From: Christensenella minuta | GTDB lineage: Bacteria > Bacillota > Clostridia > Christensenellales > Christensenellaceae | Assembly (NCBI RefSeq): GCF_003628755.1 | Contig: NZ_CP029256.1 | Span: 763,585 to 827,584 of the forward strand | Length of the DNA: 64,000 nt | Direction of reading: 5' to 3' | Shown here: positions 1 through 8,042 of the stretch, in pieces | How the letters are laid out: every line of letters starts with the position of its first letter | Numbering within the stretch: position 1 is the stretch's first letter | Position numbers and translations under genes: made by a program | The notes under the pieces: model-generated | The model's database searches: none | What the model was told of the DNA's origin: nothing | The model's input: the letters and a program-made list of their open reading frames with translations, nothing else

Positions 1-126
1 GAGCTTATTTCCATGAGTGACAGAGTATTGGTTGTACGAAACGGTGAAATTACCGGGGAACTGCAGAAAGATGAGATTACGGAAGAAGAGATAATCAAGA
101 GAGCACTGGGGGTAAACAAATCATGA
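1..126 (+). CDS. Sugar ABC transporter ATP-binding protein, C-terminal end (partial)
   Basis: The frame is open from base 1 to a TGA at 124-126 and encodes 41 residues. These carry the end of an ABC ATPase of the RbsA/XylG/MglA type: a 'MSDRVLVVRNGEI' stretch just after the H-loop region, followed by the usual acidic helix with EEEII. The ATPase core lies outside the window. The stop overlaps the start of the permease gene in an ATGA arrangement (123-126), which is typical of translationally coupled ATPase-permease pairs in CUT2-type importers. It would power uptake of the sugar handled by the downstream enzymes. The family is fairly sure; the substrate cannot be read from this piece. Confidence 0.85.
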   Translation, partial: ELISMSDRVLVVRNGEITGELQKDEITEEEIIKRALGVNKS

Positions 127-1088
127 GTGAAGAAAGAGCTTTGAAAAAGAAATCCGGCCTTAACTTCAAAGATCAGCGCATATTGCTTGCGTTCGTCATT
201 GTAGGCATTGTGATTGTTGTTTCAATTATCAATCCGAAATTTATCGAACTGAAGAATATTATCCAGATATTCCAGCAGATTTCCGTTATGGGCATCCTGA
301 CGATGGCCATGGCGCTGCTTCTAATCAGCGGAGGGATCGACCTTTCTATCGGCAACTTGATGGTCCTTTCCGCGATTTGCATGTCAACGCTGATTGCCAG
401 CGGAGTTGCGCTTCCGCTCGCTATTCTGGTAGGTATTATCGTAGCGATTGCCTGCGGTGCGCTCAACGGGTTTATCATTGCAAAAAGCAAATGCGTACCG
501 CTCATCATCTCGCTTGGTACCAGCCAAATCTTTTACGGTATTTCATTGACAATCTCCGGCGGGCGCATCATGAGCTTCAACGGAACGCTTGATGCAATCG
601 GCAGCACGAAAATTGCGGACGTGTTTCCGGTCATGTTATTTTTCCTGATTGCAATGATCTTCGTGGCCTATGTTCTGCTTAACCGCACAAAATACGGAAG
701 GCGTTTGGTAGCGATCGGCGGAAACGAAAAGAACGCTTATCTATCGGGTATTAATGTCGATATGCATAAAATCGGGATTTATATTATCAGCGGATTGTTC
801 TGCGGAGTCGCGGCAATCGTTTTTTCCGCGAGACTTGATTCGGTCAGCGCGAGCGCGGGTTCCGGCTATGAGCTGAATGCGCTTACGGCGGCTATCATCG
901 GCGGAATTACCTTCGAGGGTGGGCGCGGGACTATTTCCGGCGCGTTCCTCGGCTGCTTGTTCATGGGTGTTGTTACAAACGCAATGAATATCCTGCGGGT
1001 AGAATCCTATACGCAGACGATCGTTACCGGTATCATCATTGTAATTGCAGTTGTACTGAGCAATATCAACAATTTGAGAAAGAACTAA
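123..1088 (+). CDS. Sugar ABC transporter permease, RbsC-like (BPD_transp_2 family)
   Basis: The 321-residue protein is highly hydrophobic with about 8-10 membrane segments starting near residue 22. It carries family hallmarks such as 'LLISGGIDLSIG' near residue 67 and 'GGITFEGGRGTISGA' near residue 265, the cytoplasmic loop that contacts the ATPase. The length is normal for RbsC/XylH/AraH permeases. The start ATG overlaps the stop of the ATPase gene by 4 nt. It forms the membrane channel of a CUT2-type importer (ribose, xylose, galactose, inositol, autoinducer-2 class); here the neighbours suggest an amino-sugar compound as cargo, which is inference. The substrate-binding protein is not in the window and is probably upstream. 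Confidence 0.92.
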   Translation: MSEERALKKKSGLNFKDQRILLAFVIVGIVIVVSIINPKFIELKNIIQIFQQISVMGILTMAMALLLISGGIDLSIGNLMVLSAICMSTLIASGVALPLAILVGIIVAIACGALNGFIIAKSKCVPLIISLGTSQIFYGISLTISGGRIMSFNGTLDAIGSTKIADVFPVMLFFLIAMIFVAYVLLNRTKYGRRLVAIGGNEKNAYLSGINVDMHKIGIYIISGLFCGVAAIVFSARLDSVSASAGSGYELNALTAAIIGGITFEGGRGTISGAFLGCLFMGVVTNAMNILRVESYTQTIVTGIIIVIAVVLSNINNLRKN

Positions 1089-1109
1089 CGTAAGAGGGAA
1101 GTGAGCAGA

Positions 1110-1841
1110 ATGAATATACTTGCAATTGGTTGTCATCCCGACGATCTTGAGATCGCGTGCGCAGGTACGCTCGCAAAATATGCGAAGCGTGGAGATGAGG
1201 TCATTATGTGCCATGTTGCCAACGGCAATCTGGGACATGCTATCATCATGCCTGACGAGCTGCGCGATATCAGGACAAAAGAAGCGGAAAATGCGGCGAA
1301 AATTATTGGCGCGGAGTCTGTCAATATCGATGTAGGGGATATGAATGTCGAAGCTTCGAACCGTGATACGATTGAAAAGGTTGTCGAGGTGATCCGCTAC
1401 GCGAAACCAGATCTTATTATTACGCATAATCCGGACGATTATATGAGGGACCATATGCAAACGAGCCAGTTGGCATTTCATGCAAGCTTTGGCGCGACGG
1501 TTCCGCATATGAAAGGGGCGATCCTTCCGGGGATCAGCGAAGCGGCGGAAGCCTTTGGCACGATTGTTCCCATTTTCTTTATGGATACTCTTGCAGGCAT
1601 CAACTTTATTCCCACGGAGTACGTAGATGTTACGGATACGATCGAACTGAAGCTTGAAGCGCTTGCTTGCCACGAAAGCCAAATCAAATGGATGCTGGAT
1701 CACGACAAGATCGATTTTATTGATTTTGTACGCACCTGCTCTAAATACAGAGGCCTCCAATGCAGCGTGCCTTATGCAGAGGGATTCCGCCAGTACGCAG
1801 GGTGGCCGCGTTTTGCGACGAAACGCCTGCTGCCGGAATGA
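1110..1841 (+). CDS. PIG-L family deacetylase
   Basis: The protein has the N-terminal zinc-binding signature of the PIG-L/LmbE family, H9-P-D-D-x-E14, and the second signature HNPDDYMRDH near residue 110. The family hydrolyses N-acetyl groups from GlcNAc-containing compounds (GlcNAc-PI, GlcNAc-inositol, GlcNAc-malate, diacetylchitobiose). The length of 243 residues is normal. An in-frame GTG at 1101 is possible, but GAGGG at 1094-1098 sits only 2 nt from it and 11 nt from the ATG at 1110, so ATG is preferred. It lies 21 nt after the permease gene in the same operon. It probably deacetylates an imported N-acetylated sugar before isomerisation; the exact substrate is unknown. Confidence 0.9.
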   Translation: MNILAIGCHPDDLEIACAGTLAKYAKRGDEVIMCHVANGNLGHAIIMPDELRDIRTKEAENAAKIIGAESVNIDVGDMNVEASNRDTIEKVVEVIRYAKPDLIITHNPDDYMRDHMQTSQLAFHASFGATVPHMKGAILPGISEAAEAFGTIVPIFFMDTLAGINFIPTEYVDVTDTIELKLEALACHESQIKWMLDHDKIDFIDFVRTCSKYRGLQCSVPYAEGFRQYAGWPRFATKRLLPE

Positions 1842-1900
1842 GCAAGTTAAATATTATAGTTTACTGTTGCGTTTGACGATACAGCGGTGAGGAGGCCGAG

Positions 1901-2851
1901 ATGGATTTACTATCAACAATCAAGAATTCAAATATGGAGCATTTCTACCCTGCCGGATGGGATCTTAAAAAAATTGACGAGTGCTGTTCGCATAGGCCGG
2001 AAGAGGCGGTTGTTGCGCAACCTTTCTGGAACAAAGGATTCCGGCCGGTTGTGTGTGAAAATGCGGATACCTTTGCCATGATGATGGGACACGAAATTGC
2101 CGTGACAATCAAGGATGCAAAAGATCGCGGTGAAAAACTGGCGTTGATTTTTCCGGTCGGCCCTATGGGCATGTATCAGTGGGCGGTCTATTTCCTGAAA
2201 GAATGGAATGTTGACTGCGAGCATGTTACAGGTTTTAATATGGACGAGTGGAGCGATGAGGAGGGGAATACAGTAGACCCGAAAGCGAAAGGCTCTTTCC
2301 AAAATGCAATGATGGATGCTTTTTATGGTCCGCTCGGTAATTTAACGGTTCCTGAGAATCAACGTAATTTTGCGACAAAGGAGTTTCTTCCGCAGTATGC
2401 CGAAAAGATAGCAGAAATCAAACAGGCGGGCGGAAAGCTGGTTACGGTATACGGCATTGGACGCGTATTCCATATTGCTTTCTGGGAGCCGCATTTTGCA
2501 GCGGATTATAAAGATGAAGCGGAATGGAAGCAGCAGACACATCGTTTCGGCGCTAAACTGCATCCGCTTACCATCGAGCAAAATGCCCTGCATAGTTTCA
2601 AAAGTAGGACGACGCAGGTTCCTGCCTTTGCAAATACAATCGGGCCGGGTCTGTTCCTTCAGTCCGATAAAATGATCGGCGGCTGTGACGGGACGTATAG
2701 CCGTGAGCTGATGTGGCAGGGTATGTCCTTCTGGGTGGCACTCCGTTATGGGCCGGATATGTGGGTGCCGGCAAGCTTTGTACCTACGCTTCCAGGGAAA
2801 CTGTTCTATATCAAGGAGCTTGGCGGACCGCTTGAAGCGGACTGTAATTAA
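1901..2851 (+). CDS. NagB-like sugar isomerase/deaminase, divergent paralogue
   Basis: The 316-residue protein follows the NagB (glucosamine-6-phosphate deaminase) plan, but every key motif is altered. The phosphate loop is FPVGPMGMY (84-92) instead of LPTGSTPxG. The NxDEY motif is NMDEW (113-117). The catalytic GxGxxGHIGFNEP is GIGRVFHIAFWEP (about 185-197), keeping the His and Glu. It is about 75 residues longer than the canonical NagB encoded at 5775, with an extra N-terminus and an insertion after NMDEW. GAGGAGG at 1889-1895 lies 5 nt before the ATG. Retained His/Glu suggests ring-opening or isomerisation chemistry on a related but different substrate, for example one lacking the 6-phosphate. 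The substrate is not known. Confidence 0.75.
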   Translation: MDLLSTIKNSNMEHFYPAGWDLKKIDECCSHRPEEAVVAQPFWNKGFRPVVCENADTFAMMMGHEIAVTIKDAKDRGEKLALIFPVGPMGMYQWAVYFLKEWNVDCEHVTGFNMDEWSDEEGNTVDPKAKGSFQNAMMDAFYGPLGNLTVPENQRNFATKEFLPQYAEKIAEIKQAGGKLVTVYGIGRVFHIAFWEPHFAADYKDEAEWKQQTHRFGAKLHPLTIEQNALHSFKSRTTQVPAFANTIGPGLFLQSDKMIGGCDGTYSRELMWQGMSFWVALRYGPDMWVPASFVPTLPGKLFYIKELGGPLEADCN

Positions 2852-2889
2852 GAATCGGCCGGGCTGACCATACGAAAGGGGAAAATACC

Positions 2890-3891
2890 ATGCTGAAATC
2901 TGCTATTATTGGAACCGGATTTATTGGAAATGCGCACGCTACCGCATACAAAAATATGGACAATGCACAGCTTGTGGCGATCGTCGATGTGGATGAGGAA
3001 AAAGGGACAAAAGCCGCGGAAGAATTTGGCTGCAAATATTATAGCGATGCGGAAGAAATGTTACAAACTGAGGAGGTTGATATTGTCGACATCTGCCTGC
3101 CCACCTTCCTGCACGAGCAATATGTCCTTCTGGCTGCGCGTTATAAAAAGCATATCCTTTGCGAAAAGCCAGTAACGCTGTCTCTGGAATCTATGGACCG
3201 CATGCTTGCGGCCGTAAAAGAAGCGGGCGTCCGTTTCATGGTTGCACAGGTAGTACGGTTCTGGCCTGAGTATATCAAAATCAAGGAAATGTATGATGCC
3301 GGAGATTTCGGAGATGTTCGGATGGTATACGCGAACCGCATTGCACAGCATCCCAACTGGACGCAGTGGCATCGCGATCCGAATAAAAGCGGCGGTGGCC
3401 TGTTCGACCTGCATCTGCATGATATCGATTTTATGCAATACTTATTCGGCAGGGTCAAAAGCGTTTATGCGGTCGGAAAAGCGAGCGAAACCGGCTGCTG
3501 GAATTTTGTTATGACTACGCTCAAGTTTGAAAACGGTAATTATGCGACAGTGGAAGGCATTTTCGATATGACGGAAAACTATCCTTTCACTATGACGTTC
3601 CGGATCATCGGGGAAACGAAAACAGTCGATTATTCCATGGTCGCGGGCTTTAATCTTGAAGATGTAGGCAGTTCGAAGCGTGCAGCCATCCTGTATGAAA
3701 ACGGGCATGAGCCAAGAAAGCTTAACATCGATGAAAAGGATGCTTACCAGATTGAGCTTGAATATTTTGTCGGCCATATTGAATCCGGGAAGCCGTTCGA
3801 TGTAATTACGCCTGAAGATTCGCGACACGTTGTAGAGGTGATTTGTGCGATTCAGGAATCCCTCGAAACGGGCAAGGTTGTCGAATTGTAA
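2890..3891 (+). CDS. Gfo/Idh/MocA family NAD(P)-dependent oxidoreductase
   Basis: The 333-residue protein begins with a Rossmann fold (AIIGTGFIG, GxGxxG at residues 8-13). It has the family's CEKPVTLS motif near residue 94, whose Lys is the usual catalytic residue, and a GGGLFDLHLHDIDF segment with the His/Asp pair near residue 178. These enzymes oxidise or reduce a sugar hydroxyl, often at C3 or on an inositol ring. AAAGGGGAA lies just before the ATG. The stop overlaps the kinase start by one base (TAATG at 3889-3893), so the two are probably translationally coupled. The role in this operon is inferred: oxidation of an imported sugar, possibly preparing glycosidic-bond cleavage with the TIM-barrel protein at 4915. 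Confidence 0.9.
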   Translation: MLKSAIIGTGFIGNAHATAYKNMDNAQLVAIVDVDEEKGTKAAEEFGCKYYSDAEEMLQTEEVDIVDICLPTFLHEQYVLLAARYKKHILCEKPVTLSLESMDRMLAAVKEAGVRFMVAQVVRFWPEYIKIKEMYDAGDFGDVRMVYANRIAQHPNWTQWHRDPNKSGGGLFDLHLHDIDFMQYLFGRVKSVYAVGKASETGCWNFVMTTLKFENGNYATVEGIFDMTENYPFTMTFRIIGETKTVDYSMVAGFNLEDVGSSKRAAILYENGHEPRKLNIDEKDAYQIELEYFVGHIESGKPFDVITPEDSRHVVEVICAIQESLETGKVVEL

Positions 3892-4904
3892 TGGCTAAAG
3901 AATATATCATCGGGCTTGACGGCGGAGGCACGAAATCAGATTGTGTCCTTCTCAATACGGAGGGACAGCTCGTCGATTACCTGAAATGGGGGACGACTTC
4001 GCACGAATTTCTGCCGGGAGGAATGCCGGAGCTTGAACGTGAACTGAAGAAAATGTTCACGGAGCTTTTTGATCGCAACGGGATTGAGCCCCTGCAGATT
4101 CGGCGCGCGGTTTTTGGCATGGCCGGTGTTGATACAAAATATCAAAAGCAGAAGATCAGCGAAATGATTGTCCAAAATGGACTTAAGGATTTTCGGGTGT
4201 GCAACGACGGCTATCTTGGAATCAAAGCAGGGATCGTGAGCGGTGTGGGAATCACAATCATCAATGGTACGGGCTGCAGTTTCACCGGGATCGGGGAAAT
4301 AGGCGAGATGATGCAGGTTGGCGGGCAGGCTGTCGTTATGGACGATATCGGCGGTGGTTATATGATTGGCCGTAATATTGTGCGCCTCGTTCACAGGGAT
4401 TTGATTTTAAACGGGAAGCCGACAATGCTCTCTGGAATGCTTATGAAAAAGGTTGGCGTTGATTCACCTGACGATCTGATGGATGATCTTGTACAAAAGG
4501 TGGGGGAAGGTGCCATACAGATTAAGCATCTTGCGCCGATGATGTTCGAGGCCGCGCATCGGGGAGACGAAGTTGCGAGAGGATACCTTGCGAAAATGGG
4601 CAGGCAGATTGCAGAATATGTTACGGCGATCGTGCGGAAACTGAAACTTGAACACCGGGACGTTATCGAGGTGGTACTGATTGGCTCCGCTTTCTTAAAA
4701 GCTGCTGATAAAACACATATTGAATCTTTGGAGGCGGAAACGGAGCGGCGTTTCGGCCGAGGGAAAATCATATTCCGCCCGCTCGCCGTAAGGCCGGTAT
4801 GCGGCGCGGCGCTTTGGGCACTTTCCGATATTGGCTGCGATACGGCGAATAAAGAGTTTCGGGAGCGCGTAATCAACGGAATTGAAACGCATATCATAAA
4901 TTAA
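3891..4904 (+). CDS. BadF/BadG/BcrA/BcrD-type sugar kinase (N-acetylglucosamine kinase-like)
   Basis: The protein starts with the ASKHA nucleotide-binding signature YIIGLDGGGTKSDCVL and has a second phosphate loop 'INGTGCSFTG' near residue 127. Its length (337 residues) matches the BadF/GlcNAc-kinase family, which phosphorylates GlcNAc or glucosamine with ATP. The frame is open further upstream to 3843, but the ATG at 3891 overlapping the previous stop by one base begins exactly at the conserved MAKEYIIGLDGGG start and is preferred. In context it would phosphorylate the imported or processed amino sugar so that NagB can act on it. Confidence 0.85.
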   Translation: MAKEYIIGLDGGGTKSDCVLLNTEGQLVDYLKWGTTSHEFLPGGMPELERELKKMFTELFDRNGIEPLQIRRAVFGMAGVDTKYQKQKISEMIVQNGLKDFRVCNDGYLGIKAGIVSGVGITIINGTGCSFTGIGEIGEMMQVGGQAVVMDDIGGGYMIGRNIVRLVHRDLILNGKPTMLSGMLMKKVGVDSPDDLMDDLVQKVGEGAIQIKHLAPMMFEAAHRGDEVARGYLAKMGRQIAEYVTAIVRKLKLEHRDVIEVVLIGSAFLKAADKTHIESLEAETERRFGRGKIIFRPLAVRPVCGAALWALSDIGCDTANKEFRERVINGIETHIIN

Positions 4905-4914
4905 GGAGCAGGCT

Positions 4915-5754
4915 ATGAAACAAGGAGTTAGTTTTTTCTCGTTTGCCCAGAATGTAGATGTAAAAGAAGCGGCACAGCAGATCAAGGCGGCTGGGTATAG
5001 TGGTATGGAACCGGTAGTCAGTGAGAATGGCAGCCTGAACCCATCTATGACGGATCAGGAAGTCTTGAAAATCAGGGAGATCGCTCAGGACCTTGGGCTT
5101 GAAATACCAAGTGTCGGCGTCTGGTCCTTGTGGGACAATAATCTGGTTTCAGATTCGCGGGCGATTCGGTCGAAGGCGAGGGGGATCGTACAAAGGCAGC
5201 TGGAAATTGCTTCACTGCTCGGGGCAGACACTATTTTGGTGGTGCCGGGATATGTCGGCTGTGACTTTGCAGTTGAGCCGGAAAAAATACGTTATGACAT
5301 TGCTTACGAACGCTCGCAGGAAGCGATCGCAGGACTTGCACCGCTTGCCGAACAGCTTAAGGTCAATATCGGTATCGAGAATGTATGGAATCGTTTCCTG
5401 CTTTCACCGCTTGAAACAAAGCGGTTTGTGGAAGAGATATCCTCCCCGTATGTTGGCGTATATTTTGACGTAGGGAATATTATCTATATCGGTTATCCTG
5501 AACAATGGATCGAAATACTGGGAAGCCATATCAAAAAGATACATTTCTGTGATTATCGTGCGGATCAAAGCGGGATAGGGGCCTTTGTGGATCTTTTTGC
5601 AGGCGATGTCGATTTTAAAGCGGTTATGGCCGCTCTGGGAATAATCGGGTATGATGATTACGTTACGCTTGAGATGCTGCCGAACTATAAGGAGTACCCT
5701 TATGTATCTCTGTATGCGAACAAACCCGCGATGGATATGATTGTTGCATTATAA
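4915..5754 (+). CDS. Sugar phosphate isomerase/epimerase, AP-endonuclease-2-type TIM barrel
   Basis: The 279-residue protein is a xylose-isomerase-like TIM barrel. It carries the usual metal-ligand positions: Glu in IGIENVWN, Asp in VYFDVGN, His in KIHFCDYR and Glu in VTLEML near the C-terminus. UlaE-type 3-epimerases, keto-sugar epimerases and 3-keto-glycoside lyases share this fold. AGGAG lies just before the ATG, 10 nt after the kinase gene. Two chemistries are plausible: epimerisation of a keto sugar, or beta-elimination of a 3-keto glycoside made by the dehydrogenase at 2890. The sequence does not decide between them. Confidence 0.85.
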   Translation: MKQGVSFFSFAQNVDVKEAAQQIKAAGYSGMEPVVSENGSLNPSMTDQEVLKIREIAQDLGLEIPSVGVWSLWDNNLVSDSRAIRSKARGIVQRQLEIASLLGADTILVVPGYVGCDFAVEPEKIRYDIAYERSQEAIAGLAPLAEQLKVNIGIENVWNRFLLSPLETKRFVEEISSPYVGVYFDVGNIIYIGYPEQWIEILGSHIKKIHFCDYRADQSGIGAFVDLFAGDVDFKAVMAALGIIGYDDYVTLEMLPNYKEYPYVSLYANKPAMDMIVAL

Positions 5755-5774
5755 TTTGAAAAGGAGAATTTGTT

Positions 5775-6488
5775 TTGGAATTTATATTATCGGATAGCTA
5801 CGAACAAATGAGTGAAGCCGCGGCCGGGATTTTGGCGGAAGAACTGAATGGAAATCCATCCGCAGTATTTGCGCTTCCGACGGGTTCGACTCCGGTCGGG
5901 ACATATCAGGCATTGGCAAAGCTGAACAGGGAAGGAAAGGTCGACTTTTCCCTGGGGAATTTTTTTAATGTAGATGAGTATGTTGGGCTTTCAAGGGAAA
6001 GCGAGCAGGGATATTATCATTTTCTGTATGAAAATCTTTATCAATATGTCAATGTTGACCTCGCAAAGACGCATGCACCGGATGGGATGGCTTTAGAACC
6101 GGAATTGGCGGCGGTGCAATATGAAGAGATGATCGACGGGCTTGGAGGTCTTGATGTTGCTTTTCTCGGAATTGGAAGGAATGGACATATCGGGTTCAAT
6201 GAACCTGCTGCCAGCCTGCATTATTCCACATATTGCGTAACACTTACGAAAAGCACAATTGAGGCGAACGCACGCTTTTTTAAAAGTACGGAAGAGGTAC
6301 CTAAGCAGGCTCTTACAATCGGAATAGGTACGATTATGAAAGCAAAGAAAATTATAATGGTAGCAAATGGGGAAGACAAGGCGGATGCGATTTGCCGTCT
6401 GAAAGAGGATACAAGCCTCGATACGGAATTTCCCTCTTCGCTTTTAAGATTACATCCAGACGTAACGGTTGTGACAACAATCAAATAA
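5775..6488 (+). CDS. nagB: Glucosamine-6-phosphate deaminase
   Basis: All canonical motifs are present: LPTGSTPVGTY (34-44), NVDEY with Asp67, and GIGRNGHIGFNEP with His138 and Glu143. The enzyme converts glucosamine-6-phosphate to fructose-6-phosphate and ammonia and feeds glycolysis. The 237-residue length matches short Gram-positive NagB, which lacks the allosteric C-terminal part of the E. coli enzyme. The start is TTG at 5775, set by AAGGAG at 5761-5766 with 8 nt spacing. It is the last gene of the sugar operon and is followed by a hairpin at 6530-6556. Its presence is the strongest sign that the pathway ends in an amino-sugar phosphate. Confidence 0.95.
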   Translation: MEFILSDSYEQMSEAAAGILAEELNGNPSAVFALPTGSTPVGTYQALAKLNREGKVDFSLGNFFNVDEYVGLSRESEQGYYHFLYENLYQYVNVDLAKTHAPDGMALEPELAAVQYEEMIDGLGGLDVAFLGIGRNGHIGFNEPAASLHYSTYCVTLTKSTIEANARFFKSTEEVPKQALTIGIGTIMKAKKIIMVANGEDKADAICRLKEDTSLDTEFPSSLLRLHPDVTVVTTIK

Positions 6489-6529
6489 CTCATTTTTCCT
6501 CCTTTCAGCAGGATGTAATAAAACTCGGG

Positions 6530-6556
6530 CCGTCCGTGCTTTAAAAGCACGGACGG
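6530..6556 (+). terminator. Terminator hairpin after the amino-sugar operon
   Basis: A perfect 11-bp inverted repeat, CCGTCCGTGCT with AGCACGGACGG and a TTAAA loop, lies 42 nt after the nagB stop. It is followed by TTCTTGT, a modest U-rich tail. It separates the sugar operon from the proC promoter. Confidence 0.75.
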
Positions 6557-6592
6557 TTCTTGTATTTGCGGAATGTTTTTTAGCCGGGAATA

Positions 6593-6601
6593 TGCTATAA
6601 T
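6593..6601 (+). promoter_or_regulatory. Extended -10 promoter for proC
   Basis: TGCTATAAT is a perfect extended -10 (TGnTATAAT) about 50 nt before the proC GTG. No good -35 is seen at 17 nt, which is common for extended -10 promoters. The element sits just after the upstream terminator, as expected for the head of a new transcript. Confidence 0.65.
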
Positions 6602-6652
6602 GTTTTTGAAAACCTAAAAAAGCAGAAAGAGCCATGGGGAGGATTAACCATT

Positions 6653-7435
6653 GTGAAAGTTTATAAAACCGGCTTTATCGGTTGTGGAAATATGGCGGCG
6701 GCGATTATTGGGGGCATGAAGCAGGCTGGTATCACAGAGTTTTATGTCTATGACAAGGATATGGAGAAATGCAAAGTTTTCGATGGCGCAGCAGTTTGTG
6801 AAAATGCAAACAGTGTCGCGGAAAATGCGGATATCATATTTCTGTGCGTAAAACCCAATATATTGCCGGCAATTCTGGAAGAGATCACTGCGGAGGAGAA
6901 GGCCTTTGTTTCTATTGCGGCTGGTGTAAGAGTGGAAAAGATCAGGCAATTGCTCAAACCGGAAGCACGCATCATGCGTATTATGCCTAATACGCCGTTG
7001 CTGGTGGGAAAGGGAGCTATTTGTATCCAGGCGCAGACGGACCTTTCACAAGATGAACAGGCCTTTATTGAAGAAATTTTTGAATCAATAGGTATTATCG
7101 AGCATGTGGACGGAAGTCTTATGGACAGCGTGACAGGGGTATCGGGGAGCGGACCTGCATACGTATACATGTTTATCGATGCGTTGGCAAAAGCGGGAGC
7201 AAAACATGGTCTTCCGGAGGATATTTCCCTGCGTCTTGCCGTCCAGACGTTTGAGGGGGCATGTGAAATGCTTAAGCAAACGGGGGATACGCCGTCTCAG
7301 TTGATACATAATGTTTGTTCGCCGGGTGGAACGACTATTGAGGCGATGAAGGTCTTTGATATGAACGAGACCCGTGGGATTATTGAATGGGCGGTCGATG
7401 CCTGTGTGGCAAAATCAAAAGAGCTATCTAAATAA
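6653..7435 (+). CDS. proC: Pyrroline-5-carboxylate reductase
   Basis: The 260-residue protein has an N-terminal NADP-binding Rossmann motif (GFIGCGNMAAAIIGG) and the ProC C-terminal signature GVSGSGPAYVYMFIDALAKAG, ending with the VCSPGGTTIEAM segment. It reduces pyrroline-5-carboxylate to proline in the cytoplasm. The length is normal. The start is GTG at 6653, supported by GGGGAGGA at 6636-6643. It is probably co-transcribed with rnhA, which starts 17 nt after the proC stop. Confidence 0.96.
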   Translation: MKVYKTGFIGCGNMAAAIIGGMKQAGITEFYVYDKDMEKCKVFDGAAVCENANSVAENADIIFLCVKPNILPAILEEITAEEKAFVSIAAGVRVEKIRQLLKPEARIMRIMPNTPLLVGKGAICIQAQTDLSQDEQAFIEEIFESIGIIEHVDGSLMDSVTGVSGSGPAYVYMFIDALAKAGAKHGLPEDISLRLAVQTFEGACEMLKQTGDTPSQLIHNVCSPGGTTIEAMKVFDMNETRGIIEWAVDACVAKSKELSK

Positions 7436-7452
7436 GGCAAAAGGATTTATTT

Positions 7453-7899
7453 ATGCTGAAGGAAGTAATTATTTATTGCGACGGCGCGTGTTCGGGGAAC
7501 CCCGGGCCGGGCGGTTGGGCCTGTGTGCTTGAGTACCGGGGGAACCGGAAGGAAATTTCTGGATTTGCAGCAGATACGACAAACAACCGCATGGAGCTTA
7601 CAGCGGCTCTCCAGGGGCTTCTCGCGCTTAAGGAGAGATGCAGTGTGAAAGTCCATACCGATAGCGCCTATATTCACAATGCTTTTGAAAAAGGCTGGAT
7701 CATTGCTTGGCAAAACAACGGATGGAAAACAGCTGCAAAAAAGCCCGTGGAGAATCAGGACCTGTGGAAGCAACTTCTCAATGCTTCCAAGAATCATGTT
7801 GTTAAATGGTATAAAGTAAAAGGCCATGCGGATGACGAGCTGAATAATCTTTGTGATAAATTGGCGCGCGGACAAATCAAAAAGAATATTGTAGACTGA
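7453..7899 (+). CDS. rnhA: Ribonuclease HI
   Basis: The 148-residue protein has the RNase HI catalytic set: Asp10 in CDGACSGNPGPGGW, Glu48 in NNRMELTA, Asp70 in HTDSAYI and Asp135, with the flexible-loop His at 125. The basic handle 'GWIIAWQNNGWKTAAKKPVENQDLW' is present. It cleaves the RNA strand of RNA/DNA hybrids. It follows proC in what looks like one transcript. A second RNase H (rnhB) is encoded at 54555. Confidence 0.95.
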   Translation: MLKEVIIYCDGACSGNPGPGGWACVLEYRGNRKEISGFAADTTNNRMELTAALQGLLALKERCSVKVHTDSAYIHNAFEKGWIIAWQNNGWKTAAKKPVENQDLWKQLLNASKNHVVKWYKVKGHADDELNNLCDKLARGQIKKNIVD

Positions 7900-7998
7900 T
7901 AAATTGATTTAATAAAATCTGTATTCTTAAGGTGATGACCGATAAAATTTAGTGCCGAATTCAGGAGTAAAACCGAGTCAGGGAATGAAAGGAAGCGT

Positions 7999-8042
7999 CA
8001 ACTAACTATTCGCAAAACACAAGTTTTGCGAATAGTTAGTTG
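7999..8042. repeat. Perfect 20-bp palindrome upstream of the recombinase gene
   Basis: The arms at 7999-8018 and 8023-8042 are exact reverse complements separated by ACAA; the inner part reads ATTCGCAAAAC / GTTTTGCGAAT. There is no T-run after it, so it is a poor terminator. The right arm runs into the -35 hexamer of the recombinase promoter (8040-8045). Possible roles are an operator, a recombinase binding site or a structured 3' end for rnhA mRNA. It does not match the usual dif consensus as I remember it. Confidence 0.85.

Noticed and set aside
741-1760. Long antisense reading frame (339 codons) opposite the permease and PIG-L genes
   Set aside because: The plus strand encodes two clearly conserved proteins there; the antisense product has no recognisable motif and a biased composition typical of shadow frames.
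7999-8042. Palindrome as a rho-independent terminator of rnhA
   Set aside because: No U-tract follows either arm and the right arm is part of a good promoter, so regulatory or recombination roles fit better.
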